A DNA stretch of 64,000 bases from Sutcliffiella horikoshii (GCF_002157855.1 NZ_CP020880.1:2790001-2854000), one strand, 5' to 3'. Shown: positions 46,137 to 54,981, counted from the first letter of the stretch. Notes: a model not told the origin generated them from the letters alone. Program-made: numbers and translations.

Positions 46137-47855
46137 TCACACATTAAACTTCTCTTTCACAAATTCTACAACTTCTTCTGCTGTGCTCATGCCAAGGATC
46201 TCTTCACGGTAGGAAGCAGCTTCCTCTTTAGAGATGCCGCGCAGTTGGCTTCTTGCAGGAAGGATGGATGTCGCGCTCATACTGAACTCGTCCAGTCCAA
46301 GTCCTAGAAGGATTGGGATTGCGATTGGGTCGCCAGCCATTTCTCCACACATGCCGGCCCATTTGCCGTTTTTGTGTGCAGCTTGGATGACATTATCTAC
46401 TAGGCGCAAGATTGCCGGGTTGTATGGTTGATACAGGTAGGAAACCTGCTCGTTCATACGGTCCGCTGCCATTGTGTATTGAATCAAGTCGTTTGTTCCG
46501 ATGCTGAAGAAGTCTACTTCCTTCGCGAAAATATCAGCCATAACCGCTGTTGATGGGATTTCCACCATGATACCGATCTCGATATTTTCGTTTACAGTTA
46601 TACCATTCTTCACAAGCGCTTCTTTTTCTTCTAAAAGAATTGCTTTTGCTTGGCGGAACTCGTCCAATGTTGCGATCATCGGGAACATGATTTTCAGGTT
46701 TCCATAAGAGCTAGCACGCAATAATGCACGAAGCTGTGTACGGAAAATATCCTGTTCCTCTAAGCAAAGGCGAATCGCACGGAAACCTAGGAACGGGTTC
46801 ATTTCTTTTGGAAGGTTTAAATAAGGAAGTTCCTTATCTCCGCCGATGTCCAATGTACGGACAACAACAGGTTTGCCTTCCATGCTTTCAAGAACCTCTT
46901 TATAGGCTTTGTACTGCTCGTCCTCTGTCGGAAGTTCCGTTCTGCCCATGTAAAGGAATTCGGTACGGTAAAGACCGACACCTTCTCCGCCATTGGCAAG
47001 AACGCCTTTCACATCTTTTGGAGTACCGATGTTTGCAGCAAGCTCGACTTCTTGTCCGTCAGAAGAAAGACTTTTCTCGTTGACAAGCTTAGCCCACTCT
47101 TTTTTCTGCTCTTCGTACTTCTCTTGCTTTTCTTTGTAAGAAGCAATTTCTTCTTCTGTCGGATCGACGATTACCACCCCGTCTAAACCATCAATGATGA
47201 CCATTGTGTCATTTTGAATAGTTTCCATGACGTTCTTTGTTCCAACTACTGCTGGAATTTCCATCGAACGAGCCATGATCGCCGAGTGAGACGTACGTCC
47301 ACCGATATCAGTTGTAAATGCTTTTACATATTGACGATTAAGTTGAGCAGTGTCAGAAGGAGTTAAATCTTCTGCAATGATAACAACTTCTTCTGAAATA
47401 AGTGCAGGATTGGAAACTGTCACACCTAAAAGGTGAGCTAGTACACGTTTGGTCACGTCGCGGATATCCGCTGCACGCTCCTTCATGTACTCGTTATCCA
47501 TTTGTTCAAACATATTGATGAACATTCCTGCTGTTTCATCCAAAGCATACTCAGCATTTACACTGTCGCTTTTAATTTTTTCTTTAATTGGATTTATAAG
47601 TTCAGGGTCACTCAATACAAGAAGGTGTGCAGAAAAGATTTCAGCCTTGTCTGCTCCAAGCTCTTTATGTGCGTGTTCCTTGATTTTTTCCAATTCGCTT
47701 TTAGAGATTTCTACTGCTTTTTCAAATCTTTCCACTTCCGCTTGGGCATTGTCGATCGTCTTCTTGTCCACAGATAGTTCTGGGTTTTCAAGACGATATG
47801 CTTTCGCAATCGCAATCCCGCTAGAAGCAGGGATACCTTGAATCGTGTTTGACAT
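46137..47855 (-). CDS. ptsI: PTS enzyme I
   Basis: 572 residues; phosphoenolpyruvate-protein phosphotransferase that phosphorylates HPr. Active His190 in [13 protein letters not shown], the PEP-binding [15 protein letters not shown] segment, and the C-terminal Cys region [13 protein letters not shown] are present. Its ATG overlaps the ptsH stop, so HPr and enzyme I are made together. No ptsG is attached. Confidence 0.97.
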   Translation of the reverse strand: MSNTIQGIPASSGIAIAKAYRLENPELSVDKKTIDNAQAEVERFEKAVEISKSELEKIKEHAHKELGADKAEIFSAHLLVLSDPELINPIKEKIKSDSVNAEYALDETAGMFINMFEQMDNEYMKERAADIRDVTKRVLAHLLGVTVSNPALISEEVVIIAEDLTPSDTAQLNRQYVKAFTTDIGGRTSHSAIMARSMEIPAVVGTKNVMETIQNDTMVIIDGLDGVVIVDPTEEEIASYKEKQEKYEEQKKEWAKLVNEKSLSSDGQEVELAANIGTPKDVKGVLANGGEGVGLYRTEFLYMGRTELPTEDEQYKAYKEVLESMEGKPVVVRTLDIGGDKELPYLNLPKEMNPFLGFRAIRLCLEEQDIFRTQLRALLRASSYGNLKIMFPMIATLDEFRQAKAILLEEKEALVKNGITVNENIEIGIMVEIPSTAVMADIFAKEVDFFSIGTNDLIQYTMAADRMNEQVSYLYQPYNPAILRLVDNVIQAAHKNGKWAGMCGEMAGDPIAIPILLGLGLDEFSMSATSILPARSQLRGISKEEAASYREEILGMSTAEEVVEFVKEKFNV

Positions 47856-48121
47856 TATTCCCCTAACCCTTCTGATTTCAAAGTTTCTTCAATTGCAGAA
47901 ATTGCCTCACTCTCATCAGAACCTTCTGCAACAATTTTAATTTCCGCACCTTGAGGAATTCCAAGAGACATTACACCCATGATGGATTTCAAGTTAACAG
48001 ATTTACCGTTGTACTCAAGGTTTACGTCTGCATCGAATTTACCTGCAGTTTGTACCAATTGAGTAGCCGGACGTGCGTGAATTCCTGAATCTGCTGTTAC
48101 TTTAAATGTTTTTTCTGCCAT
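47855..48121 (-). CDS. ptsH: phosphocarrier protein HPr
   Basis: 88 residues, the standard HPr length, with His15 (GIHARPA) for PTS phosphorylation and Ser46 (NLKSIMG) for HPr kinase and CcpA-mediated catabolite control. ATG 48121 stands ten bases after AAAGGAG; an in-frame TTG three codons upstream is too close to that site. Confidence 0.96.
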   Translation of the reverse strand: MAEKTFKVTADSGIHARPATQLVQTAGKFDADVNLEYNGKSVNLKSIMGVMSLGIPQGAEIKIVAEGSDESEAISAIEETLKSEGLGE

Positions 48122-48245
48122 TGTAATCAAACTCCTTTAGGATATGTGTATTTTTTACTTTAGAAACTATTCAACTAAAAGAACTTTGTTCCCTTTATTC
48201 CTATACCCTGTAGCTTTCACCAGTAATCGCGGTGAATATGTAGGA

Positions 48246-48345
48246 AAAAATATAGAAAAAGGCATGAGTGAGGGCTTGTCTATATAAAAGGGTACACTCG
48301 TCCCCTTAGTATGGATCAAAACCTCTTCACTCATGCCTGATCGTA
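48246..48345 (-). other. large inverted repeat with U tract upstream of ptsH
   Basis: GGCATGAGTGA (minus strand 48337-48327) pairs perfectly with its complement at 48271-48261, enclosing an inner AAGGGG/CCCTT hairpin; the closing arm is followed by TTTTTC. It lies 130 nt after the yqzE stop and 140 nt before ptsH, so it could be the terminator of aroK-yqzE or a leader attenuator of ptsHI. The remainder of this 345-bp gap shows nothing else. Confidence 0.5.
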
Positions 48346-48466
48346 TCAGTAACACGTAAAGTTCTTATCTATGTTGAAAGCATTTGCATGAACATTTAGT
48401 TGAACGCTTCTTAACTGTCCGATGAGATTGTAGCATAAAAAACAAAACCTTGGCAATACTTTTGAC

Positions 48467-48655
48467 TCATACTCCACTTTTTTTCTTTTTAAAAAGCATC
48501 ATGATTGCATAAGGAATCACACCGAAGAGCTGAAAGGCGATGGGCGAACGCTCTTGCTTTTTCAGTTGCCTTTGCTCACGCTTTACTTCTTTCGGCTGAT
48601 CCATGTAGGTGACAAGCTGCTGTGTCACATATTTCACATAATCATTTGTTTTCAT
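48467..48655 (-). CDS. yqzE: YqzE family protein
   Basis: 62 residues. NDYVKYVTQQLVTYMDQPKEVK followed by a basic linker and a short hydrophobic C-terminal segment (PIAFQLFGVIPYAIMMLF) is the YqzE pattern. In B. subtilis yqzE lies next to comGG; function is unknown. Here it follows aroK on the same strand. Confidence 0.85.
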   Translation of the reverse strand: MKTNDYVKYVTQQLVTYMDQPKEVKREQRQLKKQERSPIAFQLFGVIPYAIMMLFKKKKSGV

Positions 48656-48686
48656 TTAGTCCACCACCCAAGAGATTCTTTTATCT

Positions 48687-49202
48687 CTAGTGTTGACGGT
48701 TACTCCATATTTTAATCGCGTTATGTACGGCCTCTGCAGCAGATTCCAAGTCCAGCCCGGTTGTATCCACCGTGATGTGCGCTTGTTTATAAAGAGGTAA
48801 ACGTGTGTCAAAAAGCTCTATGATTTCTTCTTTCTTTTTCTGTTTTATAAGGGGCCTGGTCGTATCATTTTCCAAACGCTCCCAAATAACTTCCGGGTCT
48901 GCGTAAAGAAAAATCATACAGCCGTTCTCTTTCATCCAATCAATGTTATTTTGAGTTGTTACTATTCCTCCACCAGTTGTCACTAGGGTATCATTCACGG
49001 GTAGTTCTTGAAGGGTCTTTGTTTCCAGCTCCCGAAAAAAACTCTCTCCATATTGCTCGAAGATATCCTTAATTTGCAACTTCATATTCTGTTCAATCAG
49101 TGTGTCTGTATCAACGACATCGAGACTCAGGTTGGTTGCCAACGCCTGTCCGATGGTTGTTTTCCCCGCTCCCATAAATCCTGTAAGATAGATGCTTTTC
49201 AT
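48687..49202 (-). CDS. aroK: shikimate kinase
   Basis: 171 residues; phosphorylates shikimate with ATP. Walker A GFMGAGKTTIGQ at the N terminus, shikimate-binding DTDTLIEQ, FRELETKTL and TTGGGIV, and the lid Arg in NDTTRPLI are visible. ATG follows AAAGAGAGGCATGGAAC. Followed by yqzE. Confidence 0.94.
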   Translation of the reverse strand: MKSIYLTGFMGAGKTTIGQALATNLSLDVVDTDTLIEQNMKLQIKDIFEQYGESFFRELETKTLQELPVNDTLVTTGGGIVTTQNNIDWMKENGCMIFLYADPEVIWERLENDTTRPLIKQKKKEEIIELFDTRLPLYKQAHITVDTTGLDLESAAEAVHNAIKIWSNRQH

Positions 49203-49384
49203 GTTCCATGCCTCTCTTTCTTTTTGGATGCCTCTTTATTTTATTATTATAGGGCAAAGCTCCCTCTCCCTCCACTTTAAGAAAAACTAGGCAATACCTA
49301 GCCGGTCCTTTTAGAGCTAAAAACCTTTAGTTGTTTGGTAAGTCGCCACTGTCATTTTCTAAATGGCTGCACTTTTCCTTGAGA

Positions 49385-49592
49385 TAAACTAATGAAGACA
49401 TCCTTGACTGATTTTCTACGATAAAGACGTCTTCATGAATCGAATGAAGACCTTTCTCCCTCCATTTTCCCGACAGAGATGTCTTCATACACCTCATGAA
49501 GACCTTTCTACTCCCATTTCCCCGCAAGAGATGTCTTCATATACCTGATGAAGACCTTTCTACTCCCATTTCCTCGCTAAAGAGGTCTTCAT
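49385..49592. repeat. 52-bp tandem repeat array with ATGAAGAC/GTCTTCAT palindromes
   Basis: About four units of 52 bp. Two are clear: ATGAAGACCTTTCTCCCTCC... and ATGAAGACCTTTCTACTCCC..., each ending GATGTCTTCAT. The palindromic arms ATGAAGAC and GTCTTCAT are the same as in the array at 8648-10893 40 kb away, while the sequence between differs. The 474-bp gap between aroK and the DUF2642 gene holds nothing else but a terminator. Confidence 0.9.
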
Positions 49593-49629
49593 AGAACTAC
49601 AAAAACAGTATTATGTATTTAAAAACTAC

Positions 49630-49662
49630 AAAAAAGTGCCTCCATCAATAGGAGACACTTCT
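49630..49662 (-). terminator. terminator of the DUF2642 gene
   Basis: AAGTGTCTCC and GGAGGCACTT pair around TATTGAT, then TTTTTTG on the minus strand. Confidence 0.8.
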
Positions 49663-49676
49663 GACTAGTTTTCCTC

Positions 49677-49904
49677 TTAGTTATCAGGCATAACCCAGAT
49701 AACTTCTGCAGTTCGAATGAAAAAGCTCGAATCTCCAGCAACTAACACAACATGATCTGGTTTAACATCCTTCAGGTTACCTCTTATTGATCCTCGCGTT
49801 GTTTCAATGACCACTTCGGTGCCAACGATACTTCTTAAAGTATGGTATACATAGGGTTCTATCACCATATATTGAATGGGCATCCCATTGTCCGCTTGAT
49901 TCAT
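49677..49904 (-). CDS. DUF2642 protein (YuzF-like)
   Basis: 75 residues. PYVYHTLRSIVGTEVVIETTRGSIRG and VKPDHVVLVAGDSSFFIRTAEVIWVMP match the DUF2642 pattern, an Sm/SH3-like small beta fold found in spore formers; some members are coat-associated. No proven function. It begins after AAAGGAGGTAAATACCCA, downstream of the comG operon on the same strand. Confidence 0.8.
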   Translation of the reverse strand: MNQADNGMPIQYMVIEPYVYHTLRSIVGTEVVIETTRGSIRGNLKDVKPDHVVLVAGDSSFFIRTAEVIWVMPDN

Positions 49905-49966
49905 TGGGTATTTACCTCCTTTGTTACACGGTACATTTATATGATTGGGACAATGGGATGGTGATT

Positions 49967-50395
49967 TTATGTGATTAATTTAATTGTTTCATACCAGCCG
50001 AGTACCTTCTTTTCTTCCATATCGTAAAGGATGGTTGCTTTGTACTCCCTCGCCATCCTGGTTGTGCAGACAATGACAATCTCCCTTTCTGTTCCAAGTT
50101 CCTTTACAGTTACCGCAGCTTCTCCCCTTGGCATTTCAAACGACGAAATAATTTCCTCCCTCTCCTCTTTCAACTGTTCCTCCACTTTGTCCCATACAAA
50201 TTTCATCATGATTTCCAGCTCAAATTGTTGATCCGATTCATGATAAAACATTTTCTCCAGCCGGTAGTTTTCAATTTGATGAAGCAAAAAGGAGGAGACT
50301 ATTACACTTATGATAAGTGTGACAGGAAAAATATACCCTTTGTTCTGTTTACTTCGAAGTCCAGCTTGTACGGATTGCCCCCAATTTGAATTCAT
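49967..50395 (-). CDS. comGG: competence protein ComGG
   Basis: 142 residues; pilin-like minor subunit at the end of the comG operon, with one N-terminal hydrophobic helix (GYIFPVTLIISVIVSSFLLHQ, about 20-40) and a soluble tail. Sequence is weakly conserved in this family; position and topology decide the call. Its start overlaps comGF by 47 bases. It needs the other pseudopilins to assemble the DNA-uptake pseudopilus. Confidence 0.85.
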   Translation of the reverse strand: MNSNWGQSVQAGLRSKQNKGYIFPVTLIISVIVSSFLLHQIENYRLEKMFYHESDQQFELEIMMKFVWDKVEEQLKEEREEIISSFEMPRGEAAVTVKELGTEREIVIVCTTRMAREYKATILYDMEEKKVLGWYETIKLIT

Positions 50396-50795
50396 GGATT
50401 ATTTCGTCCTTCCCCTTTACATTCACTATAGCCCCATTATTCACTTCTTTAAAAGTAATACTTTCTACTCCATGCAAGAGTAATTCGTGTCCAGTTCCAT
50501 TAACTCTACGTCTGACATTTTTTTGATAAAATTCATATGTCACTCTTTGATCGTCTTGATTGATAATGACCATCGCATTACTCTCCACCGACACTCTCTT
50601 TGCATTTCGAACCTCCCTTGTAGCCTGCTGAATAAACACCTCGAGCTCCAAAGGATGAATTCCATCGCCCTTTTCTGTCAATAGCGAGAGATTTTTAAGT
50701 AGAAGAGGGAAAAACGCGGTGAGAATAAGAATGACTGAAAAACTGACCAAGACCTCCAATAAGGTAAAACCGTCATGTTTACGGAAGATGGACAT
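50349..50795 (-). CDS. comGF: competence pseudopilin ComGF
   Basis: 148 residues with the prepilin cleavage region HDGFTLLEVLVSFS (ComC cuts after Gly) and a hydrophobic helix, then a soluble C-terminal domain. Minor pseudopilin of the competence pseudopilus. Confidence 0.92.
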   Translation of the reverse strand: MSIFRKHDGFTLLEVLVSFSVILILTAFFPLLLKNLSLLTEKGDGIHPLELEVFIQQATREVRNAKRVSVESNAMVIINQDDQRVTYEFYQKNVRRRVNGTGHELLLHGVESITFKEVNNGAIVNVKGKDEIIHEFKLGAIRTSWTSK

Positions 50796-51114
50796 AAATA
50801 CACCTTTCCTCCTCCAACGATTTATAATTCATATAGGACACACACAGCACTGGCGGAACGGTTTCTTCCACCAATGTCAGGGAATAGGTGGTGCCATTTC
50901 TGTTTACCATATTATCTTCAAACAATTTGGCACCTGTACGTATTTCTTCCAATTCCATTGTCAAAAGGAACCTTGCTTGCTGATCGAGAATAAATCCCTT
51001 GCGTTCCTGATTCATTCGTACCAACCCAGGAAGCAGAACGGAGGCAATGACCATCCAAATTACCAAAGCCCCTAAAACCTCTACTAATGTAAATCCTTTA
51101 GAGCTTTTCCACAT
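50779..51114 (-). CDS. comGE: competence pseudopilin ComGE
   Basis: 111 residues starting MWKSSKGFTLVEVLGAL; prepilin-like cleavage site KG|FTLVE and hydrophobic helix. The Met-Trp start is like B. subtilis ComGE. Overlaps both neighbours by 16-17 bases. Confidence 0.92.
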   Translation of the reverse strand: MWKSSKGFTLVEVLGALVIWMVIASVLLPGLVRMNQERKGFILDQQARFLLTMELEEIRTGAKLFEDNMVNRNGTTYSLTLVEETVPPVLCVSYMNYKSLEEERCIYVHLP

Positions 51115-51556
51115 AGAAACGGCCTTTTCCTAAGGTGAAAACGTATCGATAGCTTTCCATTTCGTCCACATAAATACCGATTGCGCCAGCTTTATTAATG
51201 CTGCCATTTCCATTGTAAATCAGTCTTTCTCCCATCGTGCGTGTATCTATTCTTACATCACGGTGGTATTCCCGATATACCATTTCGTTAATCTGGAAGG
51301 TTCCTTGCCGTATACGGTAATAGTTATTTTGTGGAGTAAAAATAATACTTACACTTGTTTTCGTACTTATTGCATATTGTTGGGCGAACAAGAGATCATT
51401 GCTTAATTGATCGCTAAATTGTTCTGCAATTATGTTTTTGTTGGTCGCATTAAGATTAAGGATGGTCACCGATAGAATGATGGAGATGAGAGAAAGAACC
51501 AGCATAGATTCCAAAAGGGAGTATCCCTTGGAATCTAAAGGTCTATAAACCAACAT
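51098..51556 (-). CDS. comGD: competence pseudopilin ComGD
   Basis: 152 residues from ATG 51556 (MLVYRPLDSKGYSLLESML), with prepilin-like site KG|YSLLES and hydrophobic helix, and a GspH-like soluble domain. The frame also starts at a TTG at 51580; I prefer the ATG, which overlaps the comGC stop by 14 bases as is common in this operon. A minor pseudopilin. Confidence 0.9.
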   Translation of the reverse strand: MLVYRPLDSKGYSLLESMLVLSLISIILSVTILNLNATNKNIIAEQFSDQLSNDLLFAQQYAISTKTSVSIIFTPQNNYYRIRQGTFQINEMVYREYHRDVRIDTRTMGERLIYNGNGSINKAGAIGIYVDEMESYRYVFTLGKGRFYVEKL

Positions 51557-51878
51557 CAGCTTCCGCTTTGCTGTTGACAATCGTAACGGTACTTCCGTTT
51601 GGACAGTTTAAAGTTCCGTCTTCATCGAAATGATCTTGAAGATATTCTGGTGAGTCCAAATCATCAATGGTTGCCGGCTCGCTCCCCTTATCCAATCGGT
51701 ATGTCTGAATCTGGGCGTCCACCATGCTAAGCAGCGCCTCACATCCTTTATCCCCAATAATGCTAGAATTCTTTGTCACGTTTGGAATCATGATTAAGAG
51801 TAACACGGTAATAACCAACATAACTAAAAGCATTTCCACCAACGTAAAACCACGTTCTTCCTTTAATAGCTTTCTCAT
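51543..51878 (-). CDS. comGC: major competence pseudopilin ComGC
   Basis: 111 residues with the best prepilin signature of the operon, RGFTLVEMLLVMLVITVLLLI, cleaved before Phe and N-methylated. Conserved Cys pairs (Cys in GDKGCEALL and in GTLNCPNGS) can form the intramolecular disulphide of ComGC. It makes up the pseudopilus that pulls in DNA. Confidence 0.95.
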   Translation of the reverse strand: MRKLLKEERGFTLVEMLLVMLVITVLLLIMIPNVTKNSSIIGDKGCEALLSMVDAQIQTYRLDKGSEPATIDDLDSPEYLQDHFDEDGTLNCPNGSTVTIVNSKAEADVGL

Positions 51879-52916
51879 CTATAACCCTCCTAGTAATTGA
51901 AACATTGGAATGAAGATACAGAGATATAACACAAAAACAAATGAACCGATCCCTAAAAATAAAACAGGCTGAACTCTTCCCAGTAGCTTTTCGCTTTTTT
52001 CCTGCATCTTCACTAACAGTAACTTGCTGTATTGCTCCAATTCCTGACCTAATTTCCCATTCTTTTGTCCATGTACAATAACTACATCAAGCCCCTTTAC
52101 AAACACTTTCTCCCTTCCCACCAATGTTTCGAGCTTTTCCCCCTCCACTAAAAACTTACGATATTCTTTTGCTTTAGAATGGAAAAAAGAATGATAACGT
52201 TGCTGCTCGAACACAGCTATGGCTTCATTAATCGTTAATCCACTTAATAGCAAGCTGCTTAATTGTTGCGTGAAGTAATGGGAATAATGAAGGGAGAGAA
52301 AGGTTTTAACAAGAGGAATTTTCAACAGCAAATCCACCTTTTGAGACGGATTCAATTTTCTTTCATAAATTTTATAAAATAAATAGGCTGCGAAGATCCC
52401 AAGTACACACCACAATAGTAAAATGGGTATTTGAACAACGAGAAAGAAAAATACGGAGATGATTGGACTTAAAGAAATGTTCATTTGGGAAAAGAGAAGA
52501 TGAAACTGTGGCAACAACACCAATTGAACAAAAACAAGCATGATCGTTACAAGGAAGAGAAGCATGATTGGATACCTGAGAATGGAGAAAATCTTATCTC
52601 TATAGAACCTTTTCCTCTCAAGCAGTGCTCCCCCTGTCCGAAATGCCTGTCCTAGGTTTCCGTGCTTTTGTGAAAAGAATAGCAACGACAATATATCCTG
52701 ATTAAAATGCAGACTTTCTAAAACTTGATGTACACTGTACCCTTTTTTCAGCTCCTCAATGGCCTCAAGCAAGCTTCTTTTCTTTTCCGCTTCGAAGTGA
52801 ATACTCATCAACTCCAATGCTTCTAATAAAGAATAGCCATTAGTGTAGAGGTCTCCCATCCTTTTTAGGAAATCCTCCTGAACTTTAAGCGGCCAACCCC
52901 TATTGCCCTTTGCCAT
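51879..52916 (-). CDS. comGB: competence membrane protein ComGB
   Basis: 345 residues, GspF/PilC family polytopic platform protein, with three membrane segments (about 115-140, 165-190 and 320-342) and two repeated T2SSF domains. It anchors the ComGA motor to the pseudopilus. It directly abuts comGC and overlaps comGA by 17 bases. Confidence 0.95.
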   Translation of the reverse strand: MAKGNRGWPLKVQEDFLKRMGDLYTNGYSLLEALELMSIHFEAEKKRSLLEAIEELKKGYSVHQVLESLHFNQDILSLLFFSQKHGNLGQAFRTGGALLERKRFYRDKIFSILRYPIMLLFLVTIMLVFVQLVLLPQFHLLFSQMNISLSPIISVFFFLVVQIPILLLWCVLGIFAAYLFYKIYERKLNPSQKVDLLLKIPLVKTFLSLHYSHYFTQQLSSLLLSGLTINEAIAVFEQQRYHSFFHSKAKEYRKFLVEGEKLETLVGREKVFVKGLDVVIVHGQKNGKLGQELEQYSKLLLVKMQEKSEKLLGRVQPVLFLGIGSFVFVLYLCIFIPMFQLLGGL

Positions 52917-53970
52917 CGTTCACCCATTTTTCATATTCCCTTTGATGAATAAAGCCCAGAGCTATTCCCTTTTTAATTACTTCCTTCAGTGTAGGATAGT
53001 GTAATTCCACCTTTGCCCCTTTACACTCTTCCATCACCTTGGACAGTTCCCGCCCATATAAAAGTTCATATACACTGACCAATCGATGTTGCCTGTACTT
53101 TCTGCAGAAAGATGTACATTCCCCATGGCAATAAGGACATTTCAACTCCACGAGCCTTTGCGCTGAAATTGCTATTAATGTCTGTTCCAACTCTTGTTGC
53201 GAGACCCCAAACTCCAACAGCCGATGTACCGCCCCTTTTGCATCCCGCGTATGCAAGGTACTTAAGACTAAATGACCCGTCAGCGATGCCCTTATAGCAA
53301 TCTTCGCCGTTTCTTCATCCCTGATTTCCCCGACCATGATAATATCCGGATCGTGTCTTAGAATGGCCTTCAAACCTGTTGCATAGGTTATCCCTGCCTT
53401 TTCATTCACCTGCACCTGAAGCACATTTCTACTTCTCCGCTCCACCGGATCCTCAAGCGTTATAATATTTCGTTGCAGCATCCCTTTTGACTCTTCCAAA
53501 ATCGAATACAGAGTGGTGGTTTTGCCAGAGCCGGTCGGGCCAGTGAACAGAATAAGGCCATGTGAGTGCTTCATTAAGGAAAATAGTTTTCTAGTGGAGT
53601 TCGGAAACAGGGATAAACGTTTTAAAGGGAATTGGCTGTCATCATGCGGTAGGATTCGGATGACAAGACTTTCTTGGTTAACAGTGGGCAAGGTCGAGAG
53701 TCGTAGATTGATGGGTTTGGAGTCAATGTAAAGGTTTAATGCGCCATTTTGGGGCTTTCTTGTTTCACCTATGTCCATTTCGGCTTGGAATTTAAGGTGT
53801 GATAATATCCGTTCATAGATTTCTGGTGGGAGATCTTCTTGATCGTAGAGGTAGTGGTCCAGACGGAAAAGTACTTTGGCGGACGTTTCATGTGGTTTGA
53901 TGTGAATATCTGATACACGCAAACGGATAGCTTGGCGAATGATCTCTTCACACTTTTTTTCAATATTCAT
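52900..53970 (-). CDS. comGA: competence ATPase ComGA
   Basis: 356 residues, GspE/PilB/VirB11-type secretion ATPase. Walker A GPTGSGKTT at 144-152, Asp box ITLEDPVERRS, Walker B ILRHDPDIIMVGEIRD, His box LVLSTLHT, and the Cys pair CPYCHGECTSFC near 275. It powers pseudopilus assembly and also helps growth arrest in competent B. subtilis. First gene of comGA-GG; ATG follows ATGAGGTGACAA. Confidence 0.96.
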   Translation of the reverse strand: MNIEKKCEEIIRQAIRLRVSDIHIKPHETSAKVLFRLDHYLYDQEDLPPEIYERILSHLKFQAEMDIGETRKPQNGALNLYIDSKPINLRLSTLPTVNQESLVIRILPHDDSQFPLKRLSLFPNSTRKLFSLMKHSHGLILFTGPTGSGKTTTLYSILEESKGMLQRNIITLEDPVERRSRNVLQVQVNEKAGITYATGLKAILRHDPDIIMVGEIRDEETAKIAIRASLTGHLVLSTLHTRDAKGAVHRLLEFGVSQQELEQTLIAISAQRLVELKCPYCHGECTSFCRKYRQHRLVSVYELLYGRELSKVMEECKGAKVELHYPTLKEVIKKGIALGFIHQREYEKWVNDGKGQ

Positions 53971-54077
53971 TTGTCACCTCATTTTGTGTTGATTTGTTTG
54001 TTGGATGGGAGTGAGTGAGCTTTCTTGCCTTGAGGAAAAGAGAGAAAAAAGATGGGGTACAGGTCTGCCTTTATAAT

Positions 54078-54106
54078 TTTCTACACGGATTGACATATTC
54101 CTGCAA
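54078..54106 (-). promoter_or_regulatory. possible comG promoter
   Basis: On the minus strand TTGCAG (54101-54106), 17 bases, then TAGAAA (54078-54083). An A-rich tract lies just upstream, but I could not make out two clear ComK AAAA-N5-TTTT boxes, so ComK control is only expected from the family. Confidence 0.35.
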
Positions 54107-54124
54107 GTTTTTTTATTTTTTTTC

Positions 54125-54170
54125 AAAAAAATGAAGACCCCTGCTTTTCAACAAAAAGCTTCGGTCTCCA
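54125..54170 (-). terminator. terminator of the dpp-ykf operon
   Basis: AGACCGAAGC-TTTTTG and AAAAGCAGGGGTCT form a stem on the minus strand at the end of the last gene, followed by CATTTTTTTG. Confidence 0.7.
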
Positions 54171-54981
54171 CTAAATATTCCTCTACTACCTTGCCAATCT
54201 CCTGTATCGCTCTTTTCCCAATGGAGTTATCAACCAAGTCGTCGATAAGAACGGCTACGAAAAGTTTCTCGCCCTTATAGGTAACAATCCCGCAATCATG
54301 CTCCACACCGGGCAGCTCCCCGGTCTTATTGGCAATTCCCACTAATTCTAGGTCCATGTAAAACGGAAGCTTATCTAGAAGCTGCTGACCACCAAGAATT
54401 CGCAGCATTTTTTGTCTGCTCTCATCGGAAAACACAGCCCTCTCGGCGTCTTCTATATGCAAATACTTTAAACACTCTATCATTTCAAGGGCACTTGTCC
54501 TGTTTTCTATACCGGCAGCCGTGGCTTTAAAATCCATCATTTTTCGCTCAAGTTTTGTATTCGTTAAACCCTGCTCTCTACAGAAATCATTTACACCATT
54601 CCACCCAATAATGTCAATAACCTTATTGGTCGCGGTATTATCGGATACTATAATCATTAACGTCAACAATTCTCCTAACGTAAAACTTGTGTCACCATCC
54701 ATAAATTGAATGACACCTGCTCCACTGACAATATTTCTAGTGTCAATGGAATATCTATCAGAAAGACTCAAAATGCCTGCTTCTACCTGTTTAAAAGCCG
54801 CCATCATAATTGGGATTTTAATTAGGCTGGCTGCTTTTTTTGTAACATAAGCATCTTTATCCAGACGCTGGCCACCGCCGTCTTCTATCACATAACTAAC
54901 GTGTCCCGCAGTCGAATCTACCACTGCTTGGACACGTTCCTTCAATAGTTGTAGGTTAGTTTCAATTCCCATCATGCGCAC
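54148..54981 (-). CDS. cytosolic class-A beta-lactamase-fold serine hydrolase
   Basis: 277 residues from GTG 54981 (ATGs at 54975 and 54972 also possible). The serine motifs are intact: SLIK at 52-55, SDN at 113-115, KTG at 219-221. The omega-loop Glu that activates water in true class A enzymes (E-x-E-L-N) is missing: the aligned stretch reads LERKMMDFKA. There is no signal peptide, so the protein should be cytosolic. It is the last gene of the dpp-ykf operon and overlaps ykfD, hinting at hydrolysis of a cell-wall-derived peptide or a D-Ala bond rather than beta-lactam defence. That role is inferred. Confidence 0.8.
   Translation of the reverse strand: MRMMGIETNLQLLKERVQAVVDSTAGHVSYVIEDGGGQRLDKDAYVTKKAASLIKIPIMMAAFKQVEAGILSLSDRYSIDTRNIVSGAGVIQFMDGDTSFTLGELLTLMIIVSDNTATNKVIDIIGWNGVNDFCREQGLTNTKLERKMMDFKATAAGIENRTSALEMIECLKYLHIEDAERAVFSDESRQKMLRILGGQQLLDKLPFYMDLELVGIANKTGELPGVEHDCGIVTYKGEKLFVAVLIDDLVDNSIGKRAIQEIGKVVEEYLVETEAFC

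Noticed and set aside
48167-48355. 62-residue ORF upstream of ptsH
   Set aside because: It is the large inverted repeat read in frame, begins at GTG without a ribosome binding site and matches nothing I know.
49327-49527. 66-residue minus-strand ORF near aroK
   Set aside because: Repeat translation only.
54148-54981. Antibiotic-resistance beta-lactamase
   Set aside because: No export signal, no omega-loop Glu, and an operon context of murein peptide recycling.
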